From contig NC_066842.1 in assembly GCF_001640805.2 (NCBI RefSeq), forward strand, positions 25,857,074-25,921,073: a stretch of 64,000 bases of DNA, read 5' to 3'. Position 1 is the first letter of the stretch. The number at the start of each line of letters is the position of its first letter. A program made the position numbers and the translations under genes. The notes below the pieces were generated by a model that searched no databases, had not been told where the DNA came from, and worked only from the letters and a program-made list of their open reading frames with translations. Source of the DNA: Lates calcarifer. Taxonomy: Eukaryota > Chordata > Actinopteri > Centropomidae. This document shows, piece by piece, positions 22,295-35,121 of the stretch.

Positions 22295-22680
22295 GGGGGG
22301 TGTATGTTGCTTGTGTAAATCTGATCCTGCCTCTATCCACATCACTCAGCGGTGTATGGCATCCATTATCTGTTTCATTGTAAGGGGCAGGAATTTTCCA
22401 GAGATGTCCCAGAATGCTTATTATCTCTAAAATATCTCTGGATGGCTGACACTCATCTGATTGGTTAAATCCGCCTCAGTAGGCACATTCCTCTGAACCT
22501 CCCCAAACCCCAATGACTGCAGTGTCAGGAGACCCGTCCCTATTCTGGAGCTTAGACCCATGTGAGAAATAATATGGGAATAGAAAGCACACTAATCTGG
22601 TCATCCCCAGAGACATCGAATGTAGAGAAAGATATTTGATACACTGCCCTAAACAAAACAAATAAAACATATGGCATCAG

Positions 22681-22880
22681 AAAGTTAAAGGGTCAGTTCA
22701 CCCACATTACAACAAACTAACTTAAACTACACATGCAGATTTGGTTTTACTGATCTGGATTTTATCTGGATACAATGGAGGTGGCTAGAGTTTCATTTCT
22801 GTGCTCACTGCATTGGAATAATTACATTTATAAATTAACTAGTGGCGTCCCAGCCACTTGGTATAATCAACAGAACAGGT
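22681..22880. repeat. Teleost interspersed repeat fragment
   Basis: The words aaagggtcagttcaccca, acaatggaggtggctagag and attaactagtggcg follow, in order, a repeat common in percomorph fish. The class is unassigned and the copy is degenerate. Sequence to about 23330 may belong to the same insertion. Confidence 0.5.
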
Positions 22881-23439
22881 TAATATAGAGATTATTTTTT
22901 TCTCATTAGACTGTAAATCCAATTAAAAGACCTGACAGAAGTGGGACTAGAGAGTCATAAGATGGTAATGGTTAGAGTGAAACCAATAGAGGTCAAGATG
23001 TCTCAGCTCTAAGCTCCAGAAATACTGGATCCTACATTTTCCACAATGCAATTCACCAGCATCTCTTTCATTAGACCAGACTGTCATACCAGAGACAGTA
23101 GTTCACACCTGTGGTTTAGGTATCAAAAGCAGTATATAAAGTTCAGTAAATTAATTAATGTATTAGACCAGGACCTTTTCCTAACCTCAACCAAGTGTTG
23201 TGCATTGAACAGGGCTGAACAGTTCATCCAACTATTAATGAAAGCACAGTATGGCCAAGTGTCATATCCAAGTCACAGGAGCTGCAGTTTGTTGATGAAG
23301 GTAAAATGTGTCACAACATAAATTATAAATGAAGTGCTGTGGTGTCACAGAGTCGCCTCAGCCTACAAATCATATTCTCCAGATGTGATGGAACATGTTT
23401 GTTTGAGATCACATCATTATTTTTATTTTTTCAGTGAAA

Positions 23440-23555
23440 ATGAAATTTAAATATTTCCACTAAAATCCTGACTCATCACAATCACAATATCTGTCAAAAT
23501 AATCACAGTGGTTTTTTTTTTGGGAGGGGGGGGAATATCACTCAGCCCTTGTGCC
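23440..23555 (-). repeat. Degenerate end of a hAT-like MITE
   Basis: Read on the minus strand, the region starts aagggctgagtgat and passes through cagatattgtgattgtgat, matching the start of the element at 53458-53661. Only the terminal part survives, with a long T run inserted or slipped. Confidence 0.45.
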
Positions 23556-24446
23556 CAAACATAACCAGGGAACAGGTTAATAAAGCTGGAGGTATTAGAG
23601 GTGGAGACTGTGCTGCAAGATCAGATATTTTGGTGGAAAAACATGGAAAAGCATGTTGTCTGTCAACATTGTACTGATACATTCAGCATCAGTGTATCTG
23701 CAACTTGCCAAATACATAAATTATCAACATTTCCACATTATGTTAATAGAAAACATATCCTGGCTGCAGTTTATGTTTCCTACATTTGTTGTTGCAGTTG
23801 TTCTCCACAGACACAGACTATTATAAACCAGCCACAGTTATTGTCACAGCTCATATACTGTAGGTGTTGGATATGGGTTAGAGTTTGAAGGCATATGAAG
23901 TAAATATACAGACAGGTTGTGTTCACATTGTCACATACTGGCTGTATGTGCAGATAACACATATTATGTCTGTAGATAGTTTAGTGTGGACCTACATAAG
24001 GACATCCTCTGGCACTGTAATCCACCAGTGGTGGTAAGAGGGAGATTTCCCTTTTTAGTATAGGGAAGGAGTGAACCCCGCCCATGCCCCTTCACCACCC
24101 CACACCAATGCTATCAGTTGAGGGATCTGACCGATAACAGTTGGCCAGGTTCTGCTAAGCTTTTTTGGCTACCCGGCCCCAGCAAAACCCACACTGACCT
24201 TTCAGTCAACTGGTCCCACTTTGCATACCTACTCGCCATTTCCCTGGCATGCAAATAGAGGAGATACAGAGCAGGCTTCCTAGGAGTGGGGAAGGCCTCG
24301 CTCTGAGCTCTGGAAGAGGAAGATATTGACTGCTCCTGTGGAGAGCACTATGGGAAGAGGTGATGATTAACTAGGTTGTGGAACTTGACATTAAAGTGTG
24401 AGAGGTGTGGGGTTTTGGAGTCTGCCATTGTCATAGAGTCAATATA
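23556..24446. other. Intron 1 segment, no recognised element
   Basis: Ordinary intron with no coding exon or further repeat that I can name. Confidence 0.4.
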
Positions 24447-24815
24447 CACTGCTCAGCCATAACATTATGACCACTGGTGGATAAAATGAATAACATTGAT
24501 CCTCTCGTTATAACACAATGTTCTGCTGAGGAACCTTTGGTCCTGACATTCATTTATTTTATCCCCAGCAGGATAATGCTCCCACCACACCACAAAAACT
24601 GCTCAGAAATGTCTTGAGGAACACAACAAAGACCAAGGTGTTGACCTGCCTTCCAGACATTGGGGAGTGTTGTTGCCATTGGAGGGGTGTGTGCTTGGTT
24701 TGTGACAATATTTAGCCAGGTGGTACGAGACAAAGTAACGTCCATTGTGTTATAACGAGATGATCGATGTTATTTACTTCACCCACCAGTGGTCATAATG
24801 TTATGGCTGTGTATG
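24447..24815 (+). mobile_element. Tc1/mariner MITE
   Basis: The two ends form inverted repeats of about 70 bp sharing cagccataacattatgacca and ctcgttataacacaatg, with a few mismatches. The element is bounded by TA on both sides (24445-24446 and 24816-24817), the Tc1/mariner target site. At 369 bp it keeps a short remnant of transposase sense sequence on the + strand (caggataatgctcccac, Q-D-N-A-P, a catalytic-domain motif of the superfamily) and cannot be autonomous. Confidence 0.85.
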
Positions 24816-25794
24816 TACAATGATCAAGCTGTATGTGAAGTTTCTCATATACTACTATACATTAAATAGGGTCACTGTATGCGACCAGTATCAGGGTTAA
24901 GATCTAAAGTTATATCTTATATTCTGTTTCTCTTAAAACACATAATATGTCCTTGAGGCCTAATAAACTTGTTGAATGCACTTCCTTCTTCATAAAACAT
25001 TTGCAAAGATAATTTTAGAGGATTTTGAAACCTGCATTGTTTACATCCATATTTGCTAGCTAGCAGTCTGTTCTTCCTCCTCGTCTTTGTTAGTGAAGTG
25101 CTACATTTATTTGTGTTTTACCACCAACAACTGTCCATCGGTAGAAAAATGTGACATCATCAGCTCGACTGTGTGTTGTGCACGTGGTGCGAGTGCATGG
25201 GTGTCCTGGTGTGCATGCATGAAATAAGACGAAAATGAAGACCCTAACCCTTAAAAATGTTTTTCTTTAGCACAAGATTAAAAAAGATTTAAATGTCAAA
25301 GTTCATTTTGATACTCTGTGTTTCATCATATTCACACCTGAAAGTATCTCACACTATCTCCACAATGACTGTGTGATTTTCCAGTAAGGGGAAGTTTGTC
25401 ATTGATCAAGAACTACACTCAGCTTCTCATTTCAAGTTTCTCTGATCAAGAGGTTAGTCTTCTTGCCTGGCTCTCTCAAGCCACAGTGTGGTGTTTTAAA
25501 GTGAGGAGGTAACCCTGGAATCCACCATTCATTATTCATCACCAGATAGCACTTCAACAGCACAGTCCCTCTGAATGTAAGGGCCTGGGAAGACTAAGTG
25601 GGTATGGGAGAGGGTAATGTCAACGTTCCCTATCCTCAGAGAGTGGCTCTTGGAAAAGGGAGACATCTATCGCTCTCATCCCCGTGCTTTTATTTCACTT
25701 TCAGCTCATCTTGAATTTCCATTATTCATCACAAAAAGCCAAGCCAAGCCTTCTCACAATGACTGTTTGACACTGACAAGCTCCTCCTCCTCAG
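24816..25794. other. Intron 1 segment, no recognised element
   Basis: Ordinary intron. The 25505-25770 part is complex and contains AGATAG near 25543, so it may belong with the GATA cluster downstream. Confidence 0.35.
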
Positions 25795-25847
25795 CACGCA
25801 CGCACGCACGCATGCACGCACACATGCACACACACACACACACACAC
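25795..25847. repeat. (CACG)n/(CA)n compound repeat
   Basis: Tetranucleotide cacg units grade into a CA run. Confidence 0.9.
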
Positions 25848-26015
25848 CTCAGAGGACCATGTGGAGGACTATTATTAATCATGCTGCTATCAGCTCCTCA
25901 CATCTTCACCACTATTTGCTGTTTAATCACTAAAATAATATGAAGGGGAGGGCGGTGGTGCCGGGATGGGGGTGTTGGGTTGCTATGGTGACCAAATGGA
26001 AAGGTCAGGCTTAGT

Positions 26016-26137
26016 TTATCTTATCAGTGATAGGGAATGGTTACTAATTACAGATAGGTACTACCAGAGCTTGGTCCACTGGGCCCTGCCTTAAAACACT
26101 ATCAGCAATCCACACCGGCCTGATATTAAAATTATCT
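26016..26137. promoter_or_regulatory. Dense GATA-motif cluster, candidate enhancer
   Basis: Six WGATAR matches lie in 122 bp: TTATCT 26016, TTATCA 26021, TGATAG 26028, AGATAG 26052, CTATCA 26099 and TTATCT 26132. About 0.24 would be expected. The first three overlap or abut within 18 bp in both orientations. The sequence is not simple repeat. A GATA-bound enhancer is inferred. Confidence 0.55.
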
Positions 26138-26279
26138 CTTAAGTCATCCACACACACACAGGCTAGGCTGCATGACTCTAAAGGCCCAGACACCAGACCA
26201 GAAATGGCAAGCCAGGCTAAGATGTTGTGATCATGTGACCAGAGTCCACTGTGAGTTAATCCAGTCAACAGGGAGCTGC

Positions 26280-26350
26280 TCTTCTATGATGATGCAGGTT
26301 CAAACTCCGTAGCTGGCAGAAGTGCCTTTGAACAAGACACTTAACCCTGA
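26280..26350 (+). repeat. SINE-like fragment
   Basis: Contains gcctttgaacaagacactta followed by accctgacc, a motif shared by many fish SINE/LINE copies, after a box-B-like caggttcaaactcc. It is too short to classify further. Confidence 0.4.
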
Positions 26351-26599
26351 CCAGATTCAGAATAACTGCTGTGTATCTGATTCTGTTTATCATACCTTAC
26401 TTTCCCTAATGGTGCATTCAAGGGCTCTGTTGTTGAGGTGTCATTGTCAGTTACTTAAAAACATTTAGCTGCTGTATCATCAGAAATGTAAACTTAAATC
26501 TAAACAATAAACAGAAAGAAAAAATGTGTCAGGAGAAAGAAAGAGCTCTTTGTAACTGTAGTAAAAACATGTTTGACAGGAAACAAAGGTGTCTGAAAT

Positions 26600-26850
26600 G
26601 TTCACTGATGATTTAGTGCAGAAACAATTATTGGATTAATTTATACATTGATCAAAAAAAATATTCAACAATAATTTTGATAATGCTTTTATCTTTTAAT
26701 ACAGAATCTGGCTCCTGCTCTCCTCCAGTACCCTGGGCTCTGGCACATTATAAAGGGCATTTGTCACCTTTTTCTAACATTTCAGACTAAGTTATTGAAA
26801 TAAAACAAAAACATTTATGAATGGCAAAAATAATCATTACGCTGCAGGCC
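26600..26850. repeat. Degenerate teleost interspersed repeat
   Basis: The words caattattggattaattt, aacaataattttgataatg and acatttcagactaa resemble the repeat at 19835-20100. The copy is old. Confidence 0.4.
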
Positions 26851-27049
26851 CAGTGATTACCAAATTTCAGGTCACTACAAGTTGATTGTCAAAGCACAAA
26901 GAAATAAAGAGAAACTAATCTTCCGGAAAGGTTTGTATGTTTTGGAAAATGTCAGTCTTCATGTCAGATGTTAGTGATTTGTATTTAACAGGTTAAAACT
27001 AAAAAAGGTAAATTTTGAAGATAAATTTGACCTCACTTGTCCCAAATCA

Positions 27050-27300
27050 AATGCTTACAGAAGTTGTAATGAACACCTGCTGCAACAGTGGCCTGTCATT
27101 ATAATTGCTGCAAATAAACCTCTCCCATGAATAATTGCTCTGGTCCAAAGATTGTTTACATGGCAGGTGGTAAAGTTACTTACACAAGCAGTGAAGCCTG
27201 TATCAGCCATTTCTAATATCACCTCTGTAACCTGCTGACAGTTAGAAATACATGGCATACCTCATACATTGTGTATTTAACAAAAGGCTTTCTGTGCCGT
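27050..27300. promoter_or_regulatory. Candidate conserved non-coding block
   Basis: Complex AT-rich sequence with cattataattgctgcaaat and gaataattgctctgg, typical of developmental non-coding elements (homeodomain/POU-like AT cores). There is no low-complexity DNA and no coding match. The call is from texture only. Confidence 0.3.
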
Positions 27301-28180
27301 GGTGTTGGCCTCTTTAATACCTGGTTATTTATTAGGTCTAGGTAATACTTTGTGTAATTTGCTGAATTTTCACACGAGTCAAACTCTTTCAGAATATTTG
27401 TGAATAACCTTCAGATTGTCCTGCTGGATAAGATAAAAGATAACTGTTAAGGAAGCAAGTAAGGTCCTGGTGGAGAATGGTATTTCAGTATTTTTAAAAC
27501 ATGTTTATGATAAATGCTGAAATCATTAGGTAAACAACATAAAACTGACACCGCCTTTAGTAACTGATTACATTTATGACATTCATCTTCACTAATAGAC
27601 AGGCAGGTCATCTGGTAATGACAACAATAATCTGTTTCAGGTGGAGGTGCTGTACATATACAGTAAGTCTGAAACACTTTTTTATTCCTTTCATATTTAA
27701 CTGTACATTGATCAGAAAAGACATTTCAATCAGTCAGTAAAGGTATATTTTTCAAAGTGTGTTCTGTTGATTGCAGATTATTTGAATACTGGATGTGAGC
27801 TTTGATAGATTCATCAAATATGGAAGTGACAGTTGCAGCCTTGCTGTGTGCCCGCAGATTTGAATGTGTGCTTTTATGAGAACAAGTGAGGAAGAGGGTA
27901 TTTCTCTGTGTGCCTGCCTGCCTGTGTGTGTGTGTCTGTGTGTGTGTGCGATCTTGTCTCTGCACCCTTCCATTTATCATCTTTGACATTTGGCTGTACT
28001 CCCCCTGTATCTGACCATCATCTGAGGAAAGCACATTTTTCCCATCAGAAATCCCGTTGTGACTTTTTGCGTTGGGGGTGGGGGGTGTGTGTGTGTGGCG
28101 TTGATACTTCCTTTGGTGAGGCTGAGAGATACATAGATGTGAGCGAGCACATCTTTTCTTGGCTCTGCTTCGTCTGTATT

Positions 28181-28212
<32 letters not shown>

Positions 28213-30254
28213 TCTCCATCAGTGTATAAAGTAACTGTGTATATCTGAGGGTGCATACTTGTGCATGTGTGTTCGATCACTAGAGTAATTATGGATATGT
28301 CTTTTGCACTCTCACACACACACACACACTTAACATGGATGTTATCTGGGCAGTGAGGGCTCCAGTGATGCCCTGCCTCTTGAAAATACCCCCTTTCTTT
28401 GCTGCTGCCAGCCATGCAGTGGGTTATATTTAACCAGCTATCTCCTTTACATCCCCTCTCCACAGGCCACAGGGCTATCACTGCAACACTGCTGCCACCA
28501 TCTCACTTTATTTTTATTTTTATTTTAAGCCTTGTGACAGGAGGCGGAGATAACAGATGCAAAGCCAAGTTGAGAGTGGCGTACCCTCCTCTTCTCTATT
28601 TGTGCCCTCTCTCCAACAAAAAGACCCCCCTCCCCATCTTTCCATATCTCTTTTCCCTTGTTTTTTCTTTTGATTTGCTTGTCTGTCTCTTTATCTTTAT
28701 CACTTCTTTGCCCTTGTATGCTCCCCCGCCCCACCACCACCACACACACACACATCCCCCACCCCCACATGGTATTTCTCTTTACTTCTCAGAGAGGGTT
28801 TCCTGGTAGACCCTTCCTCTTCTTGGCAGTAGGAGAGGCAGTTGTACAGTAGGCAGCCAAAGATCACACAGATGTACAACTCTGATTCTGTCATGTGGAA
28901 CAATGGCATATTGAATTTTTTTTAAATAATTTGATCTGTGCTTTTTTAAACATCCACCTCATGTGTCACTTCATGTGTACATTCAAAACAATTGTGAACC
29001 AGTTAAAAAGTAAACAAAGTCTCTTTGTACTCTTTGTTATGAAATAAATAGAAAATACCATTGCTGGTAAATATGTCCAATAAATTGGCCGATAGTAACT
29101 TTTTGCAGATATCGCTATCAGTGTATATGTCGGCTGATGAATTACTAGACATTGCAGTATCAAAATACCTACCAAGTTTGATGTAAGTTGGAAACACTGT
29201 CAGTATTACAGTGTTTGTCCACCCGAGAGCGCTGACAGGTTGGTTTGTGTTGTCTTGCTGGACAGTGCCTGACACAGCAGCTAAAGCTACGCAGTTTGTC
29301 TGTGAACACAAAACTCTCCCTGGACTGTACAACTCATTAGGGCTCTGAGTTGTCTCGTTTAACATTCAACAATGTTAATGTTGCTGATGATTATGACTTA
29401 AGTTAAGCTCCTCAGCCTCCTCAAATGTCCCTGATGGTTCTATTTTCTTTATGCTAACATTATGTTAGCATTGTGTAGACATTTATGTAAATTTATTTAT
29501 CAAAACCACAATTATTCCATAGATTTTTATTTTTATTTGAAAAGAAAAAAACCCAAAAGTGTTTTTTTAAAAATAGTTATTTTAATGTATTAACTGCATA
29601 ATTACGTTTAAGCATTGCTTAAATATGATACGTTATTATAAATAATAATTGATAAACAAGTATGTTATAGAATAAAACTTGTCTTACTAGTTCCTCCTTC
29701 TTCTCAGTATGAGAGTTTCCCCTCAATCACAGAGGTGATTTACCGTCCTAAATATTAATGAAATTTCAGGTAGAATAAGTCTTAGTTTCCATTGCGTTGT
29801 TCTTCCTTAGCAAAACAATGTGTTTCAGGTACATCCTCAGTGATTACTGTTGCATATGTGATATTTCTTTTGTGTGTGTGTTATTAAATCACAAAGAATG
29901 TTCTAGTAGAAATGCTTGTTTACTATAAAATTATAGATATATAAAAATGACCATGGTGTGACTGGTAATGTTTTACAAAGAAAGGAAGGATCCTGTTCCC
30001 AGAGTTATTTTAAAGGTTTTGAACGTCACACTGTTTTACTGTACTTTAATGTGTTTTTCCCTCATTGCCAGATTTTCAGTTTTTTTTAAAGATTAGGTTT
30101 TTAAACAGAATGCTTGTTACAGTCACCTCATTATGTCATTTGAATGGAACAAGTGCCAAGCTCACTGAAAATGACAGAGGCTGAATTGGAATGACCTTGT
30201 GACAGTTTTTCCTTTACTTGCTACCAACCCCCTGACCTGTCTCCAATCGGAGCA

Positions 30255-30256
<2 letters not shown>
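27301..30256. other. Intron 1 segment with short CA/GT runs
   Basis: Short GT or CA runs lie near 27923-27950, 28088-28098, 28181-28207, 28313-28330 and 28738-28753. The interval 28980-29400 contains cgctatcagtgtatatgtcggc-like words that may be a decayed repeat. No coding exon was supported; open frames here are simple-repeat artefacts. Confidence 0.4.

Positions 30257-30299
<43 letters not shown>
30257..30299. repeat. Poly-T tract, 43 bp
   Basis: A pure T run, possibly the reversed poly-A tail of a retroelement, but no element body is recognisable beside it. The exact length may be a sequencing or assembly artefact. Confidence 0.9.
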
Positions 30300-30301
<2 letters not shown>

Positions 30302-30499
30302 CCATTTTGTTGTTTAAAACTTTAGGCTTTTATTCCTTCAATGCAGAATGATTGTGATGCCTTCTGAGTCAAAACAATGTGCAGTTACATATTTCTTCTG
30401 TTTGTGAATAATTTCTCTCCATCTCTTTAATTCTAAAACATCCACAGTAGTTTCTCTATTGAGACGTGTATTGAATGTCATTGCAGTTGTATCATTGTA

Positions 30500-30720
30500 A
30501 ATATAATGTGACATTGATCTTACCTGTTAATTCCAACTCGCATATGAGATGTAGACATTAATGATGATGAGGAGAGCAGATTAAGAAGCATTTTTAAACC
30601 CAGGACAGCAGAGACGTGCAATTTAACACGTAAAAAGAGCTCCTGCAAGCCATTCCAGGAGCAATTACTTATGTTGAGAAAAGAGGAGAGGATAGTTGTC
30701 GACAAATCAAATCTTTATGA
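30500..30720. promoter_or_regulatory. Candidate conserved non-coding block
   Basis: Complex sequence including gtgcaatttaacacgt, agctcctgcaagccattcc and aggagcaattactt. No coding match or repeat was found. This is a texture-based call. Confidence 0.3.
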
Positions 30721-32842
30721 TTTATATCCCTTGATAATGGATCAGTGAAGAAATGATGTCTGAGGATGTATTAAGAGTTCTATGTCGAGTTTTCCGTGTT
30801 ATGTATAGAAGACTTGGTTTGATGTTACAGTGTAATAAGAGTCAAATTGCTTATGAACAAAGACCACAACCAGCAGCAGTCATCAAGATATTAAAGCACT
30901 AGTACAAGTCATTTAGAATTACTAAAAAAATCTGATATTACTGTTACTGAGTGTACTTTTTTATTTTATTGATAGCACCAGTTAACAAGACTGCATGTCT
31001 TTGTGTAACAGAACATACAAACTCCATTCACTGTAAATATATCAATTAAAATTGCATCACATCCCTAATAATGTAGATGGAAAACACTGATTGAGGCAGA
31101 CAGCCCTAGTCCAGTCTCCTCTGTCCATAGCACACATACAGAGGTAGACACACAAAACAATCCCCAGGGCAGTTCTTGTTGCATTCTTAGTCGTGGTTTT
31201 GTCTCTGTTTGCCAGAGCTGTTTTCCCTCCCTTCCTCCCTCCCTCCCTCCCTTAGTGTGTTTAGTCTCTGGGACAAGCAGAAACATCTGTGTGTGTGTAT
31301 GTGTGTTGGTTCCTCTTGTGTTGGTGCGCAGTTAACACAAGGTTTCAGGGTTGACACTTGGATAAAAGCGAAGGCCACAGGACTTGAGAGGGTGATCAGG
31401 AGGAGGAGGATGAATCAGCCAAACAAGGAGGTAGGAAGTAACTAAAACTAGACAGAGGAGGAAGAGAAGAAGTAAGTGAAAGGGAAGAGGAAGGCAGAGA
31501 CCAGAAACATAGGCGAGCAGGAGAAGGTGAATGAAAGTAAGAAACCTAAGAGAGTGAAACCATTTCATTTTTCATGTCATTTTAATGGACCATAAACAGA
31601 TCAGAAATGCCACACCTCATCATTAGTTCTCTCTAGTGTTAACATTTTTTTCTTCCATGTCTACAACATTGCAGTGACATGAACACAGAGCTGGTTCATG
31701 TCAGAGATGTGGTGTTGCAGGGTAAGTGAGGGAGGCCCACAGTGGAAGGAGTCTCTCTTTCCTCCTGCATACCATTATAATTTGTCATCTGCCTCCCATC
31801 TTTATTCAAGGTTGAGATCAAAGAGCAGGGATTGCAATCAAGCTTATTATATTACACACACACACACACACTACAGGCAAACACTAATCACACTAAAAGT
31901 CAAACAGAGATGCATGAGAACACATTCTCTGTCCACACTTTGAGAAATGACTCTCACATTGTTGCCTTGACCATACATTCAATTGTCTGATTTACCTGGG
32001 TCTGATGTCTCCTGTAGTTTCAGCTCTCCTTTTTCATCTGCCAGATGTGATGCATTATATAAGCTGATGACACACAACCTTGTTATTAAGCAACTATAGA
32101 TGCAGTGTAGATAATTTGAGATGTTGGCCTAATTGGGACATGTGGTAACATACTGCAAGGGTTATTCACCTGCTATCCACTGTTATCTAAATTATTTGAG
32201 GTTAGATTGTTTAAAAATGGAAAAAATGTCTGTTACTTAATTGCCCAAATCTGAACAGAGAGTTATAGTCTGTGGAACTCAGCAGGAAAAACTTGTGGTG
32301 AGTGTTATCTTAAAACTCCTGTCAGTAAAGCTAGCGTTCCACCAAATGTCTACTCTTCTAAAGACTTAATAAAAGTACCTGTTCTCTGACTCACAGTTGA
32401 CAGTCAGCTGAAGAGGGTTATGGGGTATCAGCTGGCATTGCTCAGTGTGAGGCTAGCTTAGCTCATCCAGTTGATTTGCTAACGTTATGGAGAGCGACAT
32501 CGTTAGCTGAATCTGCCTTTCACCAGCTCAGATGAATAATTTTTGGTCAACTTAAGTCATCACTGTTTTATTGGGTGATTGTCGTGAGATCGGATGAAGT
32601 TAATCAAAACAAATATTTCATTTCTCTTCAACTTTTGTGAACTTTGATTCCTGTTGATTAATATTAATAATTTTAATCTGCCTTGTTTATTCTGACTAAA
32701 CCATAAAAACTAACCTGACTTAAAGCATTATTTTTTAGTTTTGGCCACTTGGGGCAAACCATCTGCAGCAAAAACACAAGCAGCCTTGTTTTATCTTTCC
32801 TTTCATAAACCTTGAGGCTATAGAGTACTTTGTCAACCATAT
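30721..32842. other. Intron 1 segment, no recognised element
   Basis: Ordinary intron. A (CCCT)n-like patch lies near 31225-31250 and a purine-rich stretch at 31390-31505. Confidence 0.4.
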
Positions 32843-34005
32843 TAGGGATGGGCATTTTGATTACTTTTTGAAGTCGATTAATCAAGTCAATTTATGTCTG
32901 TTAATCGATTAGTTGTGACGTCATCGTTAAGACTTGCCCTCCACCCAAACCAAAATAATATGTTGTTGTGTCAAGTCATGTTTTTAGCAGTGTAGTGTAC
33001 AGATGCACTAATTTTACCTCCCAAGCCTCACTCATTAACAACGCACCTCAGACTAGCGGTGTTGTCTTTAGCAGTGTGTCTCATCTGTTGCTGGAGCACA
33101 GAACCGGAAATGTTCTGGTCACCGTCCATGTAACGGCACAGTGACATAAAACTCTGATGTGAGAACTGATCATGCAGTGGTTGTTATTGCTACTTTGTTG
33201 GCTTCCGTTAAGTTCTTTTTTAGAGCTGTAGCTGCGTCATTGTACTTTTTCTCAATCTGGCTGGTAATGGTCTTCCGTGAAGGCGCGGTGTATTCAGGTT
33301 CCGTGAGCCTTTGACTGCTCTACTTCTCCAACAACGCTAAGAGGAAACATATCGTCTGAAAGCATTTAAGTCACCGAAGCAGTTATTTGTTCCTGTCATT
33401 TGCTGTCACATGAGTATTTAGGTACAACAAATCCATAGTGTTTTTGTCCACATGGCCACACATTTTCAGCAGACTACTTTCTTAATGTTTCAAGTCACAT
33501 TACCGTCACTTTTTATAACGTTAGAACTATAATCTTAAACCAGATGAAGGATTTTTGTCATCAGATGTTTAGATCTTAAGTCAACAGAGAAACTAGCTGA
33601 GCAAACAGCCCCTCAACATCCTGTGTCCTTGTTGCGAAGAAACATTGATTTTTTATATGAAACTGCTTCATTCAGTGTTTCTACCAATTTTAATTACTTG
33701 GTCCGTTTGGAGTTAATGAGACTTCTGTAGATAATTCGTCTCCCAGTAAAAACCTCCTGAACGATGAACACTGAAGGAATCCTAACCTAAAAACAAGCTG
33801 AGCATCTAGCAAGAGCCTGAGCTAACGTTAGCAACAGCTCGTTTAACGCTTCTTCTTATTGCCGACGTCTGTTCTAGTGTTTTGCTTGCACCACACCCCC
33901 AACCAAAAGTTGGTTAAATAAAAATTAGTTGATTCCTAAAAAAAGGTGTCAACTATGCTTATTGTTTCGACTAATCAACTAATCGATTATTTGTGCACAT
34001 CCCTA
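32843..34005. mobile_element. hAT-like non-autonomous element, 1.16 kb
   Basis: The left end is tagggatgggcattttgatt and the right end is ttgtgcacatccctac; the outer bases are inverted complements (tagggatgNgca). Subterminal inverted copies of taatcgattagttg (32901-32914) and caactaatcgatta (33976-33989) support one element. No convincing 8-bp duplication is visible (aaccatat against ctgggtat). The interior has no transposase frame and is higher in CpG than the surrounding intron. Confidence 0.6.
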
Positions 34006-34396
34006 CTGGGTATATACACAGATAGACTAACTGTATGTGGTTTTCAGTCGGTGTCGGTGTGTTTTTGCATAGAGGATAAGTCACACCTGTGCTGCTGTGT
34101 AAGAATCAGAGCATGTCAGTCATCATAGTGCCAAAGAGCATCTGCAGTATAGACCTTGTGAATGAATCTCATCGATAAAATTCACAGCCAAAACCATGTC
34201 GGCAATGACCTTATTTCACCAAACAGTGTTCGTGTGGACATGTGTTTGTCTAAAAGTGTGTAAAAATTCTCACCATTTTACTCAAGGTTGGGTCTCTTAT
34301 ATCAACTCAGAGGACCAGAGATATGGATAGAAACACTGTCTCTGATATGATTTGAGGATGGAACAATGATGGAAAAACTTCACATATTTTATGACC

Positions 34397-34398
<2 letters not shown>
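34006..34398. other. Intron 1 segment, no recognised element
   Basis: Plain intron between a hAT-like element and a GT microsatellite. No feature was seen. Confidence 0.4.
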
Positions 34399-34443
<45 letters not shown>

Positions 34444-34457
34444 TGTCTGTCTGTCTA
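34399..34457. repeat. (GT)n-(CTGT)n microsatellite
   Basis: About 22 GT units followed by four ctgt units. Confidence 0.95.
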
Positions 34458-34996
34458 TAGAAAGTGGTTAGCTCTTGGTGACCTTCCCTTGACCTCTCCA
34501 CGAATCCTTTTGGTTATTTTAAGTTTTAAATTCTGCAGTGTGCGATTATGCTGATAGCTCTCTGCGTGTGTGCACCATTGTTCTGTGTGTGTGTGTGTTG
34601 GTTCCCACTGGTCATGGTATTTCTAGTGTATCACAAGCGTTCACTACAGTTTTTTTAGAAGAGTCATGTCGTTGTTCAACAGTGGGAACCGTGCTGTGCA
34701 TGCGTATTTTGATGTATCAACCTCGTATCCCTGCTCCACTCGTGGCCTTGTTGGGTTTTGCAGGGGGGTGGGGGTTTGGTGTAGATAGGAAGGGATTCAA
34801 TAAGTAGTTGAATCAACCCCTCCTCCCTCTGTGGATCTTAGGACGGTGGGAAAGTTCAAATCTGCTGCTATTTTCTATCTTTTATCAGTCGGGCTTATCG
34901 GCTGGCTTTCTCCTCTGCATGCCTGGCTTCAATAGTCCAGGGTCTCAGCTTGGGCTACATGGTAACTGCTCTCTATCTCCCTCCCTCCAAACACCT

Positions 34997-35041
34997 CCTT
35001 TCTTTCTTTCTTTCTTTCTTTTTCTTTTTCTTTCTTTCTTT
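34997..35041. repeat. (TTTC)n microsatellite
   Basis: A tetranucleotide pyrimidine run with two ttttt(c) variants. The polypurine/polypyrimidine strand bias permits H-DNA. Confidence 0.9.
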
Positions 35042-35100
35042 TAACCCTCACGTTGTCCTCTGGGTCAAAGTGACCCGGTGGCTGACAATGTGCCTTCTTG

Positions 35101-35121
35101 TGTGTGTGTGTGTGTGTGTGT
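35101..35121. repeat. (GT)n microsatellite, short
   Basis: About ten GT units. Confidence 0.9.

Noticed and set aside
32835..34013. 8-bp target duplication for the 1.16-kb hAT-like element
   Set aside because: Flanks aaccatat and ctgggtat do not match, so the duplication is lost or the ends are misplaced.
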